Made by a program: the position numbers and the translations under genes. The notes beneath the pieces were generated by a model. That model was not told the DNA's origin. It worked only from the letters and a program-made list of their open reading frames with translations, and did no database searches. A stretch of DNA of 64,000 nt from Pollutimonas sp963712655. Lineage in GTDB: Bacteria > Pseudomonadota > Gammaproteobacteria > Burkholderiales > Burkholderiaceae_B. This document shows, in pieces, positions 35,273-43,172 of this stretch; position 1 is the first letter of the stretch, and the number at the start of each line of letters is the position of its first letter. The stretch covers positions 186,001-250,000 of the forward strand of contig CAVQIT010000007.1 of assembly GCA_963712655.1 (NCBI GenBank), given 5' to 3'.

Positions 35273-36145
35273 TCACTGTTTCCGGGCGACCGCCTGCAAG
35301 GCCTGGTACAGCGCCAGAATGTTTCGATTGTCATCATCGGTCTTGCGTGAGACCAAAGAGATCATGACTGAAGGGGCCGCGGGCCCCAGCTTCAGGATCT
35401 TGACGGGGTAGCCGTGGCAAATGCGAAGGTCCGGGAGAAGGACTACCGAGATGCCCACGCCTGCGGACACCAGGGCGACGATGGCGTGCGACGATTGCAA
35501 CTCCATAGAGCTAGCCGCCGCGGGGTAGCGCGTCGTCACGAATCGGGAAGACAGTCTGCCGCTGGTTGTATTCCGGTCGAACCGTATCCAATCATAGGTT
35601 TTGAACAAGGTGGCAATATCGTCTTCCTTGGAGTCCGGGGGAGCGATAAGGACAAGCTTTTCGTCCAGTATGGTGCGCCAACTGAGGCGTGATGAAGCGC
35701 CTTGGTCCGGTTGGGCGACGATAGCGGCGTCGATGGCGCCGGCTTTCACTTCTTCTATCAGTTCAACTGTGCGTCCTCGCACCGGCTTGATCCGCAAATA
35801 GGGGTGCGTGTCATGCAGAAAGCGGATCAGGCGCGGCAAAAGCATGACTTGCACCGTCTCGATAAGCCCAAGCTTGACTGATCCTTCTATCGCGATGGAG
35901 GTCCGCTGGCGCAGCGCCGACAGGCCATCCAGCGTTTGATGCACGCAGGAACCCACCTCTCTGGCGAATGGAGTGGGTTTTACCTGCAGGGACGAGCGGT
36001 CGAACAGTGGCTGTCCGAAGTAGGCTTCCAGCCGCTTCATTTGTATGCTGACTGCGCTGGGCGTCAGGTTTACTTCAGCCGCCGCCGCCGCGAAACTGCC
36101 GCCTCGCAGTACGGCGTCCAGGGTGTAGAAATAATCTATCTTCAT
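35273..36145 (-). CDS. LysR-family transcriptional regulator
   Basis: 290 residues: HTH at ~14-55 (GSFAAAAAEVNLTPSAVSIQMKRLEAYFGQPLFDR) and an effector domain (VKLGLIETVQVMLLPRLIRFL). It is divergent from the TauD-Bug-asparaginase-like operon across 121 bp, the standard position for its regulator. The stretch just upstream of its start is very T-rich (36180-36200 on the plus strand). The end of the gene abuts the tRNA-Ala fragment. Confidence 0.92.
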   Translation of the reverse strand: MKIDYFYTLDAVLRGGSFAAAAAEVNLTPSAVSIQMKRLEAYFGQPLFDRSSLQVKPTPFAREVGSCVHQTLDGLSALRQRTSIAIEGSVKLGLIETVQVMLLPRLIRFLHDTHPYLRIKPVRGRTVELIEEVKAGAIDAAIVAQPDQGASSRLSWRTILDEKLVLIAPPDSKEDDIATLFKTYDWIRFDRNTTSGRLSSRFVTTRYPAAASSMELQSSHAIVALVSAGVGISVVLLPDLRICHGYPVKILKLGPAAPSVMISLVSRKTDDDNRNILALYQALQAVARKQ

Positions 36146-36266
36146 AAGAGTTTTTCATGTTATTGGTAAAGAAAACTGGCTTTTTTTTTATTATAGGTTC
36201 CATTATTGTGTTCCCCATGAGCCGGCAGGCATGCCCGGCAAACCGCAACCCGATACAGGAGCAATC

Positions 36267-37370
36267 ATGTCGCAATCTTTACCCAAGGCATGGACGAGGG
36301 AGGACGTCGAGAACGATACGTCATGGATTCAACATCTCACAGAAGAAGAGCTGGAAGGCTTCGATGCGGCCTTGCGCCATGCCAAGGCGAGTGGCAAAGA
36401 TTTTCTACAGATGACTTCCGATGATTTTCCTTTGACTCCTGCCGCCTCGTCCGCGCTCAAGAAAGCGTTTAACGCGACGCAGACCGACTGGGGATTTTGT
36501 TTGCTGAAGGGTTTTCCGGTGCTCAAATGGACAGAGGACGAGGCCAAGCTAGCGTATTGGGCGATGGGACTGCACGCGGGTGTTGCGCGTACGCAGAATA
36601 TGGCCAGCGACATCATGTCGGATGTGCGGGATACGGGCGGCAGCTACAAGACGAAGAACGGCCGTGGCTACAACACGAATGCCGGGCTGGATTTTCATGT
36701 GGATTTTTGTGACGTGGTGGCGCTCTTGTGCAGGCGTACGGCCAAGATCGGCGGCACCAGCCTGATCACAAGCTCCAAGGCCATCTACGTGGAAATCGAA
36801 AGAACGTACCCGCATCTGGTTCCGGTTCTGCATCAGCCGTTCCACTACAGCCTGCAAGGCGCGGGCGATCCCGACGAACCTCCTTGCTATGCCTGTCCGC
36901 TGGCGGGTACAAGCGGTCCCTATACTGCTTTTCGCACCAACCGAAAAAACATCGACGCGGCGCAGCGCGATTTCCCGAAAGTCCCGCGGCTGACGAGTCA
37001 ACAGACCGAATTGCTGGATGTGCTGGACGAACTCTGGGTTGATCCCCGCTACTGCTACTCGATGCAACTGGACTGCGGCGATTTGCAGTTGCTGAACAAC
37101 TATGTTGTCGTGCACTCGAGAACCAATTTCGAAGATTTTCAAGAGCCTGACCAGAAGCGCCATCTGCTGCGACTTTGGCTGAGTCTGCCGAGTGCGCAGC
37201 CTTTGCCCGATGAATGGGTCGAGGCATTCAAGGATGTCAGGCCCGGGTCGGTTCGCGGCGGTAATCGCGGCCACGGGATCACGGCGGAGTTTCTGGCTTA
37301 CGAGGCAAGACAGGCAGCGCGCATGAGCATGAGTAATGTATTTGGATCAACGTTGAGCATCACACCTTAG
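36267..37370 (+). CDS. TauD/TfdA-superfamily Fe(II)/2-oxoglutarate-dependent dioxygenase
   Basis: 367 residues. ATG 36267 is preceded by CAGGAGCAATC, a strong ribosome-binding site, and is preferred over 36231. The N-terminal 80 residues are helical, followed by the jelly-roll core: His-x-Asp in NAGLDFHVDFCDVVALLCRR (~145), GGTSLITSSKAIYVEIERTY, and the distal His in NNYVVVHSRTNFEDFQEP (~293) with the 2-oxoglutarate Arg in KRHLLRLWLSLP. It is longer than the TauD-like protein at 31269 (301) and not closely similar to it. It is first in an operon with a Bug binder and an asparaginase-like enzyme. Confidence 0.9.
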   Translation: MSQSLPKAWTREDVENDTSWIQHLTEEELEGFDAALRHAKASGKDFLQMTSDDFPLTPAASSALKKAFNATQTDWGFCLLKGFPVLKWTEDEAKLAYWAMGLHAGVARTQNMASDIMSDVRDTGGSYKTKNGRGYNTNAGLDFHVDFCDVVALLCRRTAKIGGTSLITSSKAIYVEIERTYPHLVPVLHQPFHYSLQGAGDPDEPPCYACPLAGTSGPYTAFRTNRKNIDAAQRDFPKVPRLTSQQTELLDVLDELWVDPRYCYSMQLDCGDLQLLNNYVVVHSRTNFEDFQEPDQKRHLLRLWLSLPSAQPLPDEWVEAFKDVRPGSVRGGNRGHGITAEFLAYEARQAARMSMSNVFGSTLSITP

Positions 37371-37442
37371 AACGAAAGCCGCGCCGCCGACGTGGCGGCA
37401 GTGCGCATGGAGCGCCGCGGCAAATATCCCAAAGGAGGAAGT

Positions 37443-38441
37443 ATGAAGTTTTTTAAAAAGAACCTGATTCAACTGGTGGCGGCCTGTTCGCTTGTCGTGG
37501 GCGGGACGCAGTCGGCCTGGGCCACGGACGCGGACGCGGCGGCGACGTATCCCGCGAAGCCCGTCACAATCGTCGTGGGCTATCCTCCTGGCGGAGCGAC
37601 CGACATCATTGCCCGCCTGGTGGCCGACAAGCTGGGCCGTGCCTGGAAGCAGCCGGTCATCATAGAAAACAAGGCCGGGGCCGGCTCGAACATCGCAACG
37701 GACTATGTCGTGCGCGCTCAGCCAGACGGGTATACCTTGCTGGTGGAAACGATCGCCAACGCGACGAACATGTCCATCTATAAAAACCTGAACTATGATA
37801 CTAGAAAGGATCTGGCGCCTATCGTTCAGTTGATGGCATCGCCCAGTGTCTTGGTCGTGAATCCTTCCGTTCCGGCCAAAGATCTGAAAGAATTGATCGC
37901 GCTGGCGAAGAAAGAGCCTGGCAAATACACCTTTGCGTCTTCCGGGGTAGGCGGGTCGCCGCATCTGGCTGCTGAAATGCTCAAGCTGCGCGCCGGGATC
38001 GATCTGCTGCACGTGCCGTACAAAGGCGCTACACCTGCATTGACGGACGTGCTGGCAGGCAATGTATCGATGGGTTTCATGACGTCGCTGGGTGCATTGT
38101 CACATATGCAGGCAGGGAAGTTGCGGCCGATTGCCATAGCCAGTCCCCGCCGTCTGGCCGATCTGCCGGACGTGCCGACAATGGCGGAAGCCGGCTTGGC
38201 GGATTTTCATGTGCTGTCCTGGAATGGAATTGCGGCGCCGGCCGGCACGCCGCCGGCCATCATCGACAAGATCAATAAAGAGGTTAACAAGATACTGGCC
38301 ATGCCGGATGTCAAGAAGCAGTTGGCCCAGCTTGGGGCGGAGGCCGGGGGCGGCACTTCGAAGGAGTTCAACTCGTACGTGAACGCCGAGATCGACAAAT
38401 GGGCGACGGTGGTGAATACAGCCGGGATCTCGCTGGATTGA
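37443..38441 (+). CDS. Bug-family periplasmic substrate-binding protein
   Basis: 332 residues. AAAGGAGG precedes ATG 37443 ideally, so the longer frame from 37392 is rejected. Signal peptide LIQLVAACSLVVGGTQSAWA, then YPAKPVTIVVGYPPGGATD, IENKAGAGSNIATDYVVRAQPDGY, SSGVGGSPHLAAEMLKL and VPYKGATPALTDVLAGNVS. Its stop is 2 bp before the start of the asparaginase-like gene, so the two are cotranslated. It is the seventh Bug protein in the window, again without TctA/TctB. Confidence 0.95.
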   Translation: MKFFKKNLIQLVAACSLVVGGTQSAWATDADAAATYPAKPVTIVVGYPPGGATDIIARLVADKLGRAWKQPVIIENKAGAGSNIATDYVVRAQPDGYTLLVETIANATNMSIYKNLNYDTRKDLAPIVQLMASPSVLVVNPSVPAKDLKELIALAKKEPGKYTFASSGVGGSPHLAAEMLKLRAGIDLLHVPYKGATPALTDVLAGNVSMGFMTSLGALSHMQAGKLRPIAIASPRRLADLPDVPTMAEAGLADFHVLSWNGIAAPAGTPPAIIDKINKEVNKILAMPDVKKQLAQLGAEAGGGTSKEFNSYVNAEIDKWATVVNTAGISLD

Positions 38442-38443
38442 TT

Positions 38444-39430
38444 ATGGAAAGCTCTCGTATTGCGCTTTTAACCACAGGCGGCACCATCGTATCGAAGGTC
38501 GACACGTCGACCGGCCTTGCGATGCCGGTGCTGTCCGGCGAAGATCTGTTGCTGACGCTTGAAGGCTTCGTCGACACGAAATCGATCGAAATCCATGACA
38601 TCGCGCGTGTCGCTTCGCCCCACATAGAGCCATCACACTGGATGGCACTACATGCCACGATCGAAATGCTCATCCAGCGGGCCGATATCGCGGGAATAAT
38701 CGTATCGCACGGAACGAGCACGCTCGAGGAAACGGCTTGGTTCCTGGATTTGACCGTGCGCACCGACAAGCCCATTGTTGTCATCGGCGCGCAACGCAAT
38801 GCCTCTGCCATTGATTTCGACGGGCCACGGAATCTCTTTAATGCGTTGAAAATTTGCGGCACGGACGCTGCTCGCGGGAAGGGGGTGCTGGTAGCGCTCA
38901 ACGATCATATCAACGCGGCGCGTGAGGCCACCAAAACTCACACCATCGATGTGGAGACGTTTCAATCGGGTGAGTGGGGGTATCTCGGGAGCATCGTTGA
39001 CGACCGAGTGATCTTTCACCGAACTCCGATGCGCCGCGTCCATGTGCCTCTTGTCACGAAGACGCTGCCAACGGTTGAAATCGTCTCGATGTATGCGGGT
39101 GCGACCGGAGGGCTTGTCGATGCCGCCATTAGCCTCGGCGCTCGCGGGCTGATCGTGCAGGCGGTGGCTTCCGGCCATGTCAACCAGGCAATGTACGAGG
39201 CTATTCTGCGTGCGCTACAGCAGAAAGTACCTGTGGTCATCGCTACCCGCATTCCGCGTGGGGGGACACGCGCCGGCTATGGGTTCGCAGGTTCCTCGCA
39301 GTTGCTCGTGAATGCGGGCGCAGTGCTCAGCAATGATCTTTCCGCCTGGAAGGCACGGATTCTGTTGATGCTGGCCCTGCAAGGCGGGGCTGTGTCATCG
39401 GATGATCTTGCCGCGCTTTTCGACCGCTAG
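38444..39430 (+). CDS. Asparaginase-fold protein with altered HGTDT motif
   Basis: 328 residues. The first threonine motif is intact (IALLTTGGTIVSK, Thr ~12) and the Lys region ALNDHINAAREATKTHTID is present. The second hallmark, normally HGTDTxEET, reads SHGTSTLEETAWFLDLTV, so the catalytic Asp of the Thr-Lys-Asp relay is Ser. PIVVIGAQRNASAIDFDG, FAGSSQLLVNAGAV and a normal length show an otherwise intact type I/II asparaginase fold. It may be an amidase or lactonase acting on another omega-amide rather than a true L-asparaginase. ATG 38444 sits 2 bp after the Bug stop. Confidence 0.88.
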   Translation: MESSRIALLTTGGTIVSKVDTSTGLAMPVLSGEDLLLTLEGFVDTKSIEIHDIARVASPHIEPSHWMALHATIEMLIQRADIAGIIVSHGTSTLEETAWFLDLTVRTDKPIVVIGAQRNASAIDFDGPRNLFNALKICGTDAARGKGVLVALNDHINAAREATKTHTIDVETFQSGEWGYLGSIVDDRVIFHRTPMRRVHVPLVTKTLPTVEIVSMYAGATGGLVDAAISLGARGLIVQAVASGHVNQAMYEAILRALQQKVPVVIATRIPRGGTRAGYGFAGSSQLLVNAGAVLSNDLSAWKARILLMLALQGGAVSSDDLAALFDR

Positions 39431-39491
39431 GCCGGGCGCCGGTAAAAGCCCCTGCTGAGCCAAAATATAATGGATCTTGCAATCCGCGACA

Positions 39492-39650
39492 CTAGGAATC
39501 TGCGCGGCAGAAGGATTCAAAAATGGCTGCTGGAAATTCGACCCCTCAGAACCACTCAGGAACGACTTTATTGAGAGGGCCAAGGGGTCACAACGACCCC
39601 TGAAATCTAGCCTTTTCGAGCCTCAGGCCTTCTGCCGCGCAGACTCCTAG
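39492..39650. repeat. CTAG-flanked 159-bp inverted-repeat element (second MITE-like family)
   Basis: CTAG at 39492-39495 and 39647-39650 encloses 19-bp terminal inverted repeats, GAATCTGCGCGGCAGAAGG at left and the complement of GAGTCTGCGCGGCAGAAGG at right (18/19 identical). Inside is a smaller inverted repeat AGGGGTC...GACCCCT. It has no coding capacity. It could instead be a structured 3' end for the asparaginase-like operon, but the CTAG duplication argues for a small mobile element. Confidence 0.6.
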
Positions 39651-39674
39651 GGCCTGTTAACGCTTAATCCCCGG
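39647..39674. repeat. Solo left end of the dispersed CTAG/GGCCTGTTAACGC repeat
   Basis: CTAGGGCCTGTTAACGC then TTAATCCCCGG matches the left ends of the full copies, but the internal hairpins and right end are missing. It shares its CTAG with the end of the 39492-39650 element. Confidence 0.65.
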
Positions 39675-39689
39675 TCGATTGTTGAAAGG

Positions 39690-39736
39690 TAGTGAATTTT
39701 GATAAGTTAGTGAATTTTGAAGTTAGTGAATTTTGA
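39690..39736. repeat. Three direct copies of TAGTGAATTTTGA
   Basis: Copies at 39690-39702, 39708-39720 and 39724-39736, all identical over 13 bp, spaced 18 and 16 bp. Multiple short direct repeats of this kind occur at ends of IS21-type elements and in iterons; neither a transposase nor a replication gene is nearby, so this is probably a mobile-element scar. Confidence 0.6.
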
Positions 39737-39770
39737 TGAGACTTAGTTAAAGTCAGTGCATGTATCGATA

Positions 39771-39821
39771 AAAAACATAGGGTAAAAACTTGATGGATTC
39801 AAGTTTTTACCCTATGTTTTT
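39771..39821 (-). terminator. Perfect 23-bp AT-rich hairpin directly after tRNA-Ala
   Basis: Arms 39771-39793 and 39799-39821 are exact reverse complements with a 5-nt loop (TGGAT). In the minus-strand transcript it follows the tRNA CCA end by one nucleotide and ends in a run of U, so it can act as an intrinsic terminator for the tRNA. A 23-bp perfect, mostly A/U stem is unusually long for that role. Confidence 0.65.
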
Positions 39822-39822
39822 C

Positions 39823-39898
39823 TGGTGGAGAAGAGGAGGATCGAACTCCCGACCTCTGCATTGCGAACGCAGCGCTCTCCCAGCTGAGCTACTTCCCC
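39823..39898 (-). tRNA. tRNA-Ala (anticodon CGC)
   Basis: Reading the minus strand gives a 76-nt cloverleaf with encoded CCA: acceptor GGGGAAG / CTTCTCC including the G3-U70 pair that defines tRNA-Ala, D arm GCTC-AGCTGGGA-GAGC, anticodon stem CTGCG / TGCAG with loop TTCGCAA (anticodon CGC, reading GCG), and T arm GGGAG-TTCGATC-CTCCT. All stems close with at most one G-U each. The anticodon arm is duplicated at 35234-35258. Confidence 0.95.
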
Positions 39899-40105
39899 GT
39901 CGACGAACATTCTAGCAAAATGGCAGATGATTTGCACACGGCATTTCACAAAGGCACGTTCGCATACCTGTCCATAGCGCCTCACCCGCGGACAAATTCA
40001 ATGATTGTCCGCCAAGTCAATGCGTGTACGCCGGGCAAAGCCATGGCGTGTCAAGGATATAATGCTCCGTTAGCTGAATTTATTCTCCAAGGCCTTAGAT
40101 CAACA

Positions 40106-41448
40106 ATGACAACCATTCTTGAAAACGTTCCTGCCGGCCAGAAGGTCGGTATTGCTTTTTCCGGCGGGCTCGACACCAGCGCCGCTTTGCTGTGGATGCG
40201 CAACAAGGGCGCGATTCCTTATGCTTATACCGCCAATCTGGGCCAGCCCGACGAGCCCGATTACGACGATATCCCGCGCAAGGCCTTGCAGTATGGGGCC
40301 CAGAACGCCCGCCTGGTCGATTGCCGGCCGCAATTGGTGGCCGAAGGGATTGCGGCCCTGCAGTGCGGCGCTTTCCATATTTCGACGGCCGGCGTGACCT
40401 ATTTCAACACCACGCCTATCGGGCGCGCCGTTACCGGCACCATGCTGGTGGCCGCCATGAAGGAAGACGATGTCCATATCTGGGGCGATGGCAGCACCTA
40501 CAAGGGTAACGATATCGAACGCTTTTACCGTTATGGCCTGTTGACCAACCCCGATCTGAAAATCTACAAGCCCTGGCTGGATCAAGTGTTCATCGACGAG
40601 CTCGGCGGCCGTTCGGAAATGTCCGAATACATGCGCCAGGCCGGTTTCGATTACAAAATGTCGGCCGAGAAAGCCTATTCGACCGATTCGAATATGCTGG
40701 GCGCCACGCACGAAGCCAAAGACCTGGAACACTTGAATTCAGGCATCAAGATCGTGCAGCCGATCATGGGCGTGGCGTTCTGGCGCGACGATGTGCAGGT
40801 CAAGCGCGAAGAGATCACGGTTCGCTTTGAAGAAGGCCAGCCGGTGGCGTTGAACGGCGTTGAATACAGCGACTGCGTCGAACTGCTGCTCGAGGCCAAT
40901 CGCATAGGCGGGCGCCATGGCCTGGGCATGAGCGACCAGATCGAAAACCGCATCATCGAGGCCAAAAGCCGCGGCATCTACGAGGCTCCGGGCCTGGCGC
41001 TGCTGTTCATCGCCTACGAGCGCCTGGTTACCGGCATCCATAACGAAGACACGATCGAGCAGTATCGCGACAACGGCCGCAAGCTTGGGCCGTTTGCTGT
41101 ATCAGGGCCGCTGGTTCGATCCGCAGTCCATCATGCTGCGCGAAACGGCACAGCGCTGGGTTGCGCGCGCCATCACCGGCGAAGTTGCGATCGAGCTGCG
41201 CCGCGGCAACGACTACTCCATTCTGGAACCCGTTCGGCCCGAATCTCACCTACAAGCCCGAGCGCCTGACGATGGAAAAGGGCGAGTCCATGTTCTCGCC
41301 GCGCGATCGTATTGGCCAACTGACCATGCGCAATCTGGATATCGTCGATACGCGCGAAAAGCTTTTCACTTATGTGAAAGCGGGCTTGCTGACCCCCGCC
41401 GCCGGAAATGCCCCCCTGCCTCAGTTGAAGGGCAAAAGCGACAAATAA
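40106..41448 (+). CDS. argG: Argininosuccinate synthase, reading frame broken by two single-base insertions
   Basis: It catalyses citrulline + aspartate + ATP to argininosuccinate. ATG 40106 starts MTTILENVPAGQKVGIAFSGGLDTSAALLWM, the type-2 (E. coli-like) ArgG with its PP-loop SGGLDTS. Frame 1 runs to about 41088 (EQYRDNGRKLG), continues one frame over with RLLYQGRWFDPQSIMLRETAQRW to about 41222, then shifts again to FGPNLTYKPERLTMEKGESM and ends at 41448. Removing one extra C near 41090 and one extra G near 41230 gives 446 residues, exactly the family length. ArgG is needed for arginine synthesis, so sequencing error is the likelier cause. argF follows convergently. Confidence 0.9.
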
Positions 41449-41685
41449 ACCTGCGGGGTTACGCCAGGGAAAAGAAGAACCTTTTTCCTGGCGGCTTGCC
41501 GGGCGCATTTGTTGTGTTTGGCGTATTCACCCTGTCTTGCCGCAAAACACCTGTTTGGGCGCCTGTCGCTTTAGCTGGGTACAAATATGTCGATTGCTTG
41601 TCATTGCAGAACTACCTTGACCAGACCGGCATCCCGCGCCTGGCCCGTGCATTACCGATGTATAGCCGAGCTGGTTGAAGGTTGG

Positions 41686-41719
41686 TGTCGGATCATGCGC
41701 TTTGAGCACTGATCCGACA
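41686..41719. terminator. Hairpin between convergent argG and argF
   Basis: A 10-bp perfect stem TGTCGGATCA / TGATCCGACA with a 14-nt loop lies between the two convergent genes. It has no T-tract, so termination is only suggested by position. Confidence 0.4.
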
Positions 41720-41751
41720 TGCCGCGCCGCACGGCTTTGCGCGCTTACCGC

Positions 41752-42693
41752 TTACGATAGCTGGCCCAGCAGCAGGAATTCCATCAAGGCCTTTTGCACA
41801 TGCAGCCGGTTTTCGGCTTCGTCCCACACCACGCTTTGCGGACCGTCGATGACGTCGCCGGCGACTTCCTCGCCGCGATGGGCGGGCAGGCAATGCATGA
41901 AGACGGCGCCCGGGTCGGCCACGGCCATCATGTCCGCGTCGACGCACCAATCGGCGAATGCCTCGCGGCGCTCTTCGTTTTCGGCTTCGTAGCCCATGCT
42001 GGTCCAGACGTCGGTGGTTACCAGATGCGCGCCGCGGCAGGCTTGCATGGGATCGGTAAATTCCTGCAGTATCGATGCCGAGGGTTGGCCGATGCGCTGC
42101 CGGTCCAGCTGATACCCGTCGGGGGCCGATACGTGCAAATGAAAGCCCAGTATTTCAGCCGCCTGGAGCCACGTATAGGCCATGTTGTTGCCATCCCCTA
42201 TCCAGGCCACCGTTTTGCCTTCTATGGGGCCCTGGTGCTCGATAAACGTGAAGATATCGGCCAGTATCTGGCAGGGATGGAATTCGTTGGTCAGGCCGTT
42301 GATGACCGGTACGCGCGAATGGGCGGCGAAGCGTTCGATGCGGGTCTGTTCGAACGTGCGGATCATTATCAGGTCGACCATGCGCGAGATGACGCGCGCG
42401 GTGTCTTCGATGGGTTCTGCGCGCCCGAGCTGGGAATCGCCAGTGGTAAGATGGATGACCGACCCGCCCAGTTGGTACATGCCGGCTTCGAACGACACGC
42501 GCGTGCGCGTGCTGGCTTTTTCAAATACCATGGCCAGGTTGCGGTCGTGCAAGGTGTGGTGCGGCTCGTAGCGCTTGAATTTATTCTTGATGAGGCGAGC
42601 GCGATCCAGCACGTATTGGATCTCGGTTTTTGATAAGTCGCGAAATTGCAGAAAATGCCGCAGTGGACCTGGTTGGGGTATGGCGCCAGACAT
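41752..42693 (-). CDS. argF: Ornithine carbamoyltransferase
   Basis: 313 residues; converts ornithine and carbamoyl phosphate to citrulline. The carbamoyl-phosphate loop reads EKASTRTRVSF (STRTR), then HPCQILADIFTF and VAWIGDGNNMAYTWLQAAEIL, the ornithine-side motif TTDVWTSMGYE, and the C-terminal HCLPAHRGEEV. Frame and length are normal. It converges with argG, which uses its product, and is divergent from the DUF3579 gene, an arrangement common in this family of bacteria. No ArgR box was identified with confidence. Confidence 0.96.
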   Translation of the reverse strand: MSGAIPQPGPLRHFLQFRDLSKTEIQYVLDRARLIKNKFKRYEPHHTLHDRNLAMVFEKASTRTRVSFEAGMYQLGGSVIHLTTGDSQLGRAEPIEDTARVISRMVDLIMIRTFEQTRIERFAAHSRVPVINGLTNEFHPCQILADIFTFIEHQGPIEGKTVAWIGDGNNMAYTWLQAAEILGFHLHVSAPDGYQLDRQRIGQPSASILQEFTDPMQACRGAHLVTTDVWTSMGYEAENEERREAFADWCVDADMMAVADPGAVFMHCLPAHRGEEVAGDVIDGPQSVVWDEAENRLHVQKALMEFLLLGQLS

Positions 42694-42872
42694 AGTAAGC
42701 CTTGTTTAAAAGAGCCATTCTACCTTGCAAGATGGCCGCCGGCAAAGATGATCGGCCGCCTGTCGGCGCGGACTTGTCCGTGTCGCGTCCCCGGTGGCTA
42801 TCATATACAATTCGCGGCGCAGGGAAAGTTTGGTGCGCCTGAAATGGCGTACGATTTGTCCGCCGGAAGTCT

Positions 42873-43172
42873 ATGACACATCTTGTGCAGCAATTGCTTA
42901 TTCACGGCCTCACGCTTGAAGGCCATAATTTTCGTCCCAGCGATTGGGCCGAACGCCTGGCCGGCGTGATGTCGCAGTTTCGTCCCGCGGGCTCTTTGGG
43001 CGGGCATATTACTTACTCGCCCTACGTGGTGCCTGTCGTTCTCGATGGGATACGCTGCGTGGTGGTGGACAAACGCCTGCGCGACCTCGAACCCCTGGCC
43101 TGGAAATTTGTCTGCGACTTCGCCACAGACAATAAATTACAGGTGACCGAGCAGGATATCCAGGTGGCCTAG
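42873..43172 (+). CDS. DUF3579 family protein
   Basis: 99 residues (LLIHGLTLEGHNFRPSDWAERLAGVMSQF ... VVLDGIRCVVVDKRLRDLEPLAWKFVCDFATDN). This is the betaproteobacterial DUF3579 family of unknown function, commonly adjacent to argF/argG. There is no signal or membrane segment, so it is cytoplasmic. The stop codon TAG lies within the CTAG that begins the repeat at 43169-43361, so the element inserted exactly at the gene's end. Confidence 0.85.
   Translation: MTHLVQQLLIHGLTLEGHNFRPSDWAERLAGVMSQFRPAGSLGGHITYSPYVVPVVLDGIRCVVVDKRLRDLEPLAWKFVCDFATDNKLQVTEQDIQVA

Larger units (their letters stand above)
39431..39822. other. 392-bp non-coding interval packed with repeats
   Basis: No coding frame. 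In order it holds a CTAG-flanked inverted-repeat element (39492-39650), a solo end of the dispersed GGCCTGTTAACGC repeat (39647-39674), three copies of TAGTGAATTTTGA (39690-39736) and a 23-bp perfect hairpin (39771-39821), ending at tRNA-Ala. Each is listed separately. Confidence 0.7.

Noticed and set aside
39690..39736. CRISPR array
   Set aside because: Three 13-bp repeats with 3-5-bp spacers are far too short for repeats or spacers, and no cas genes are present.
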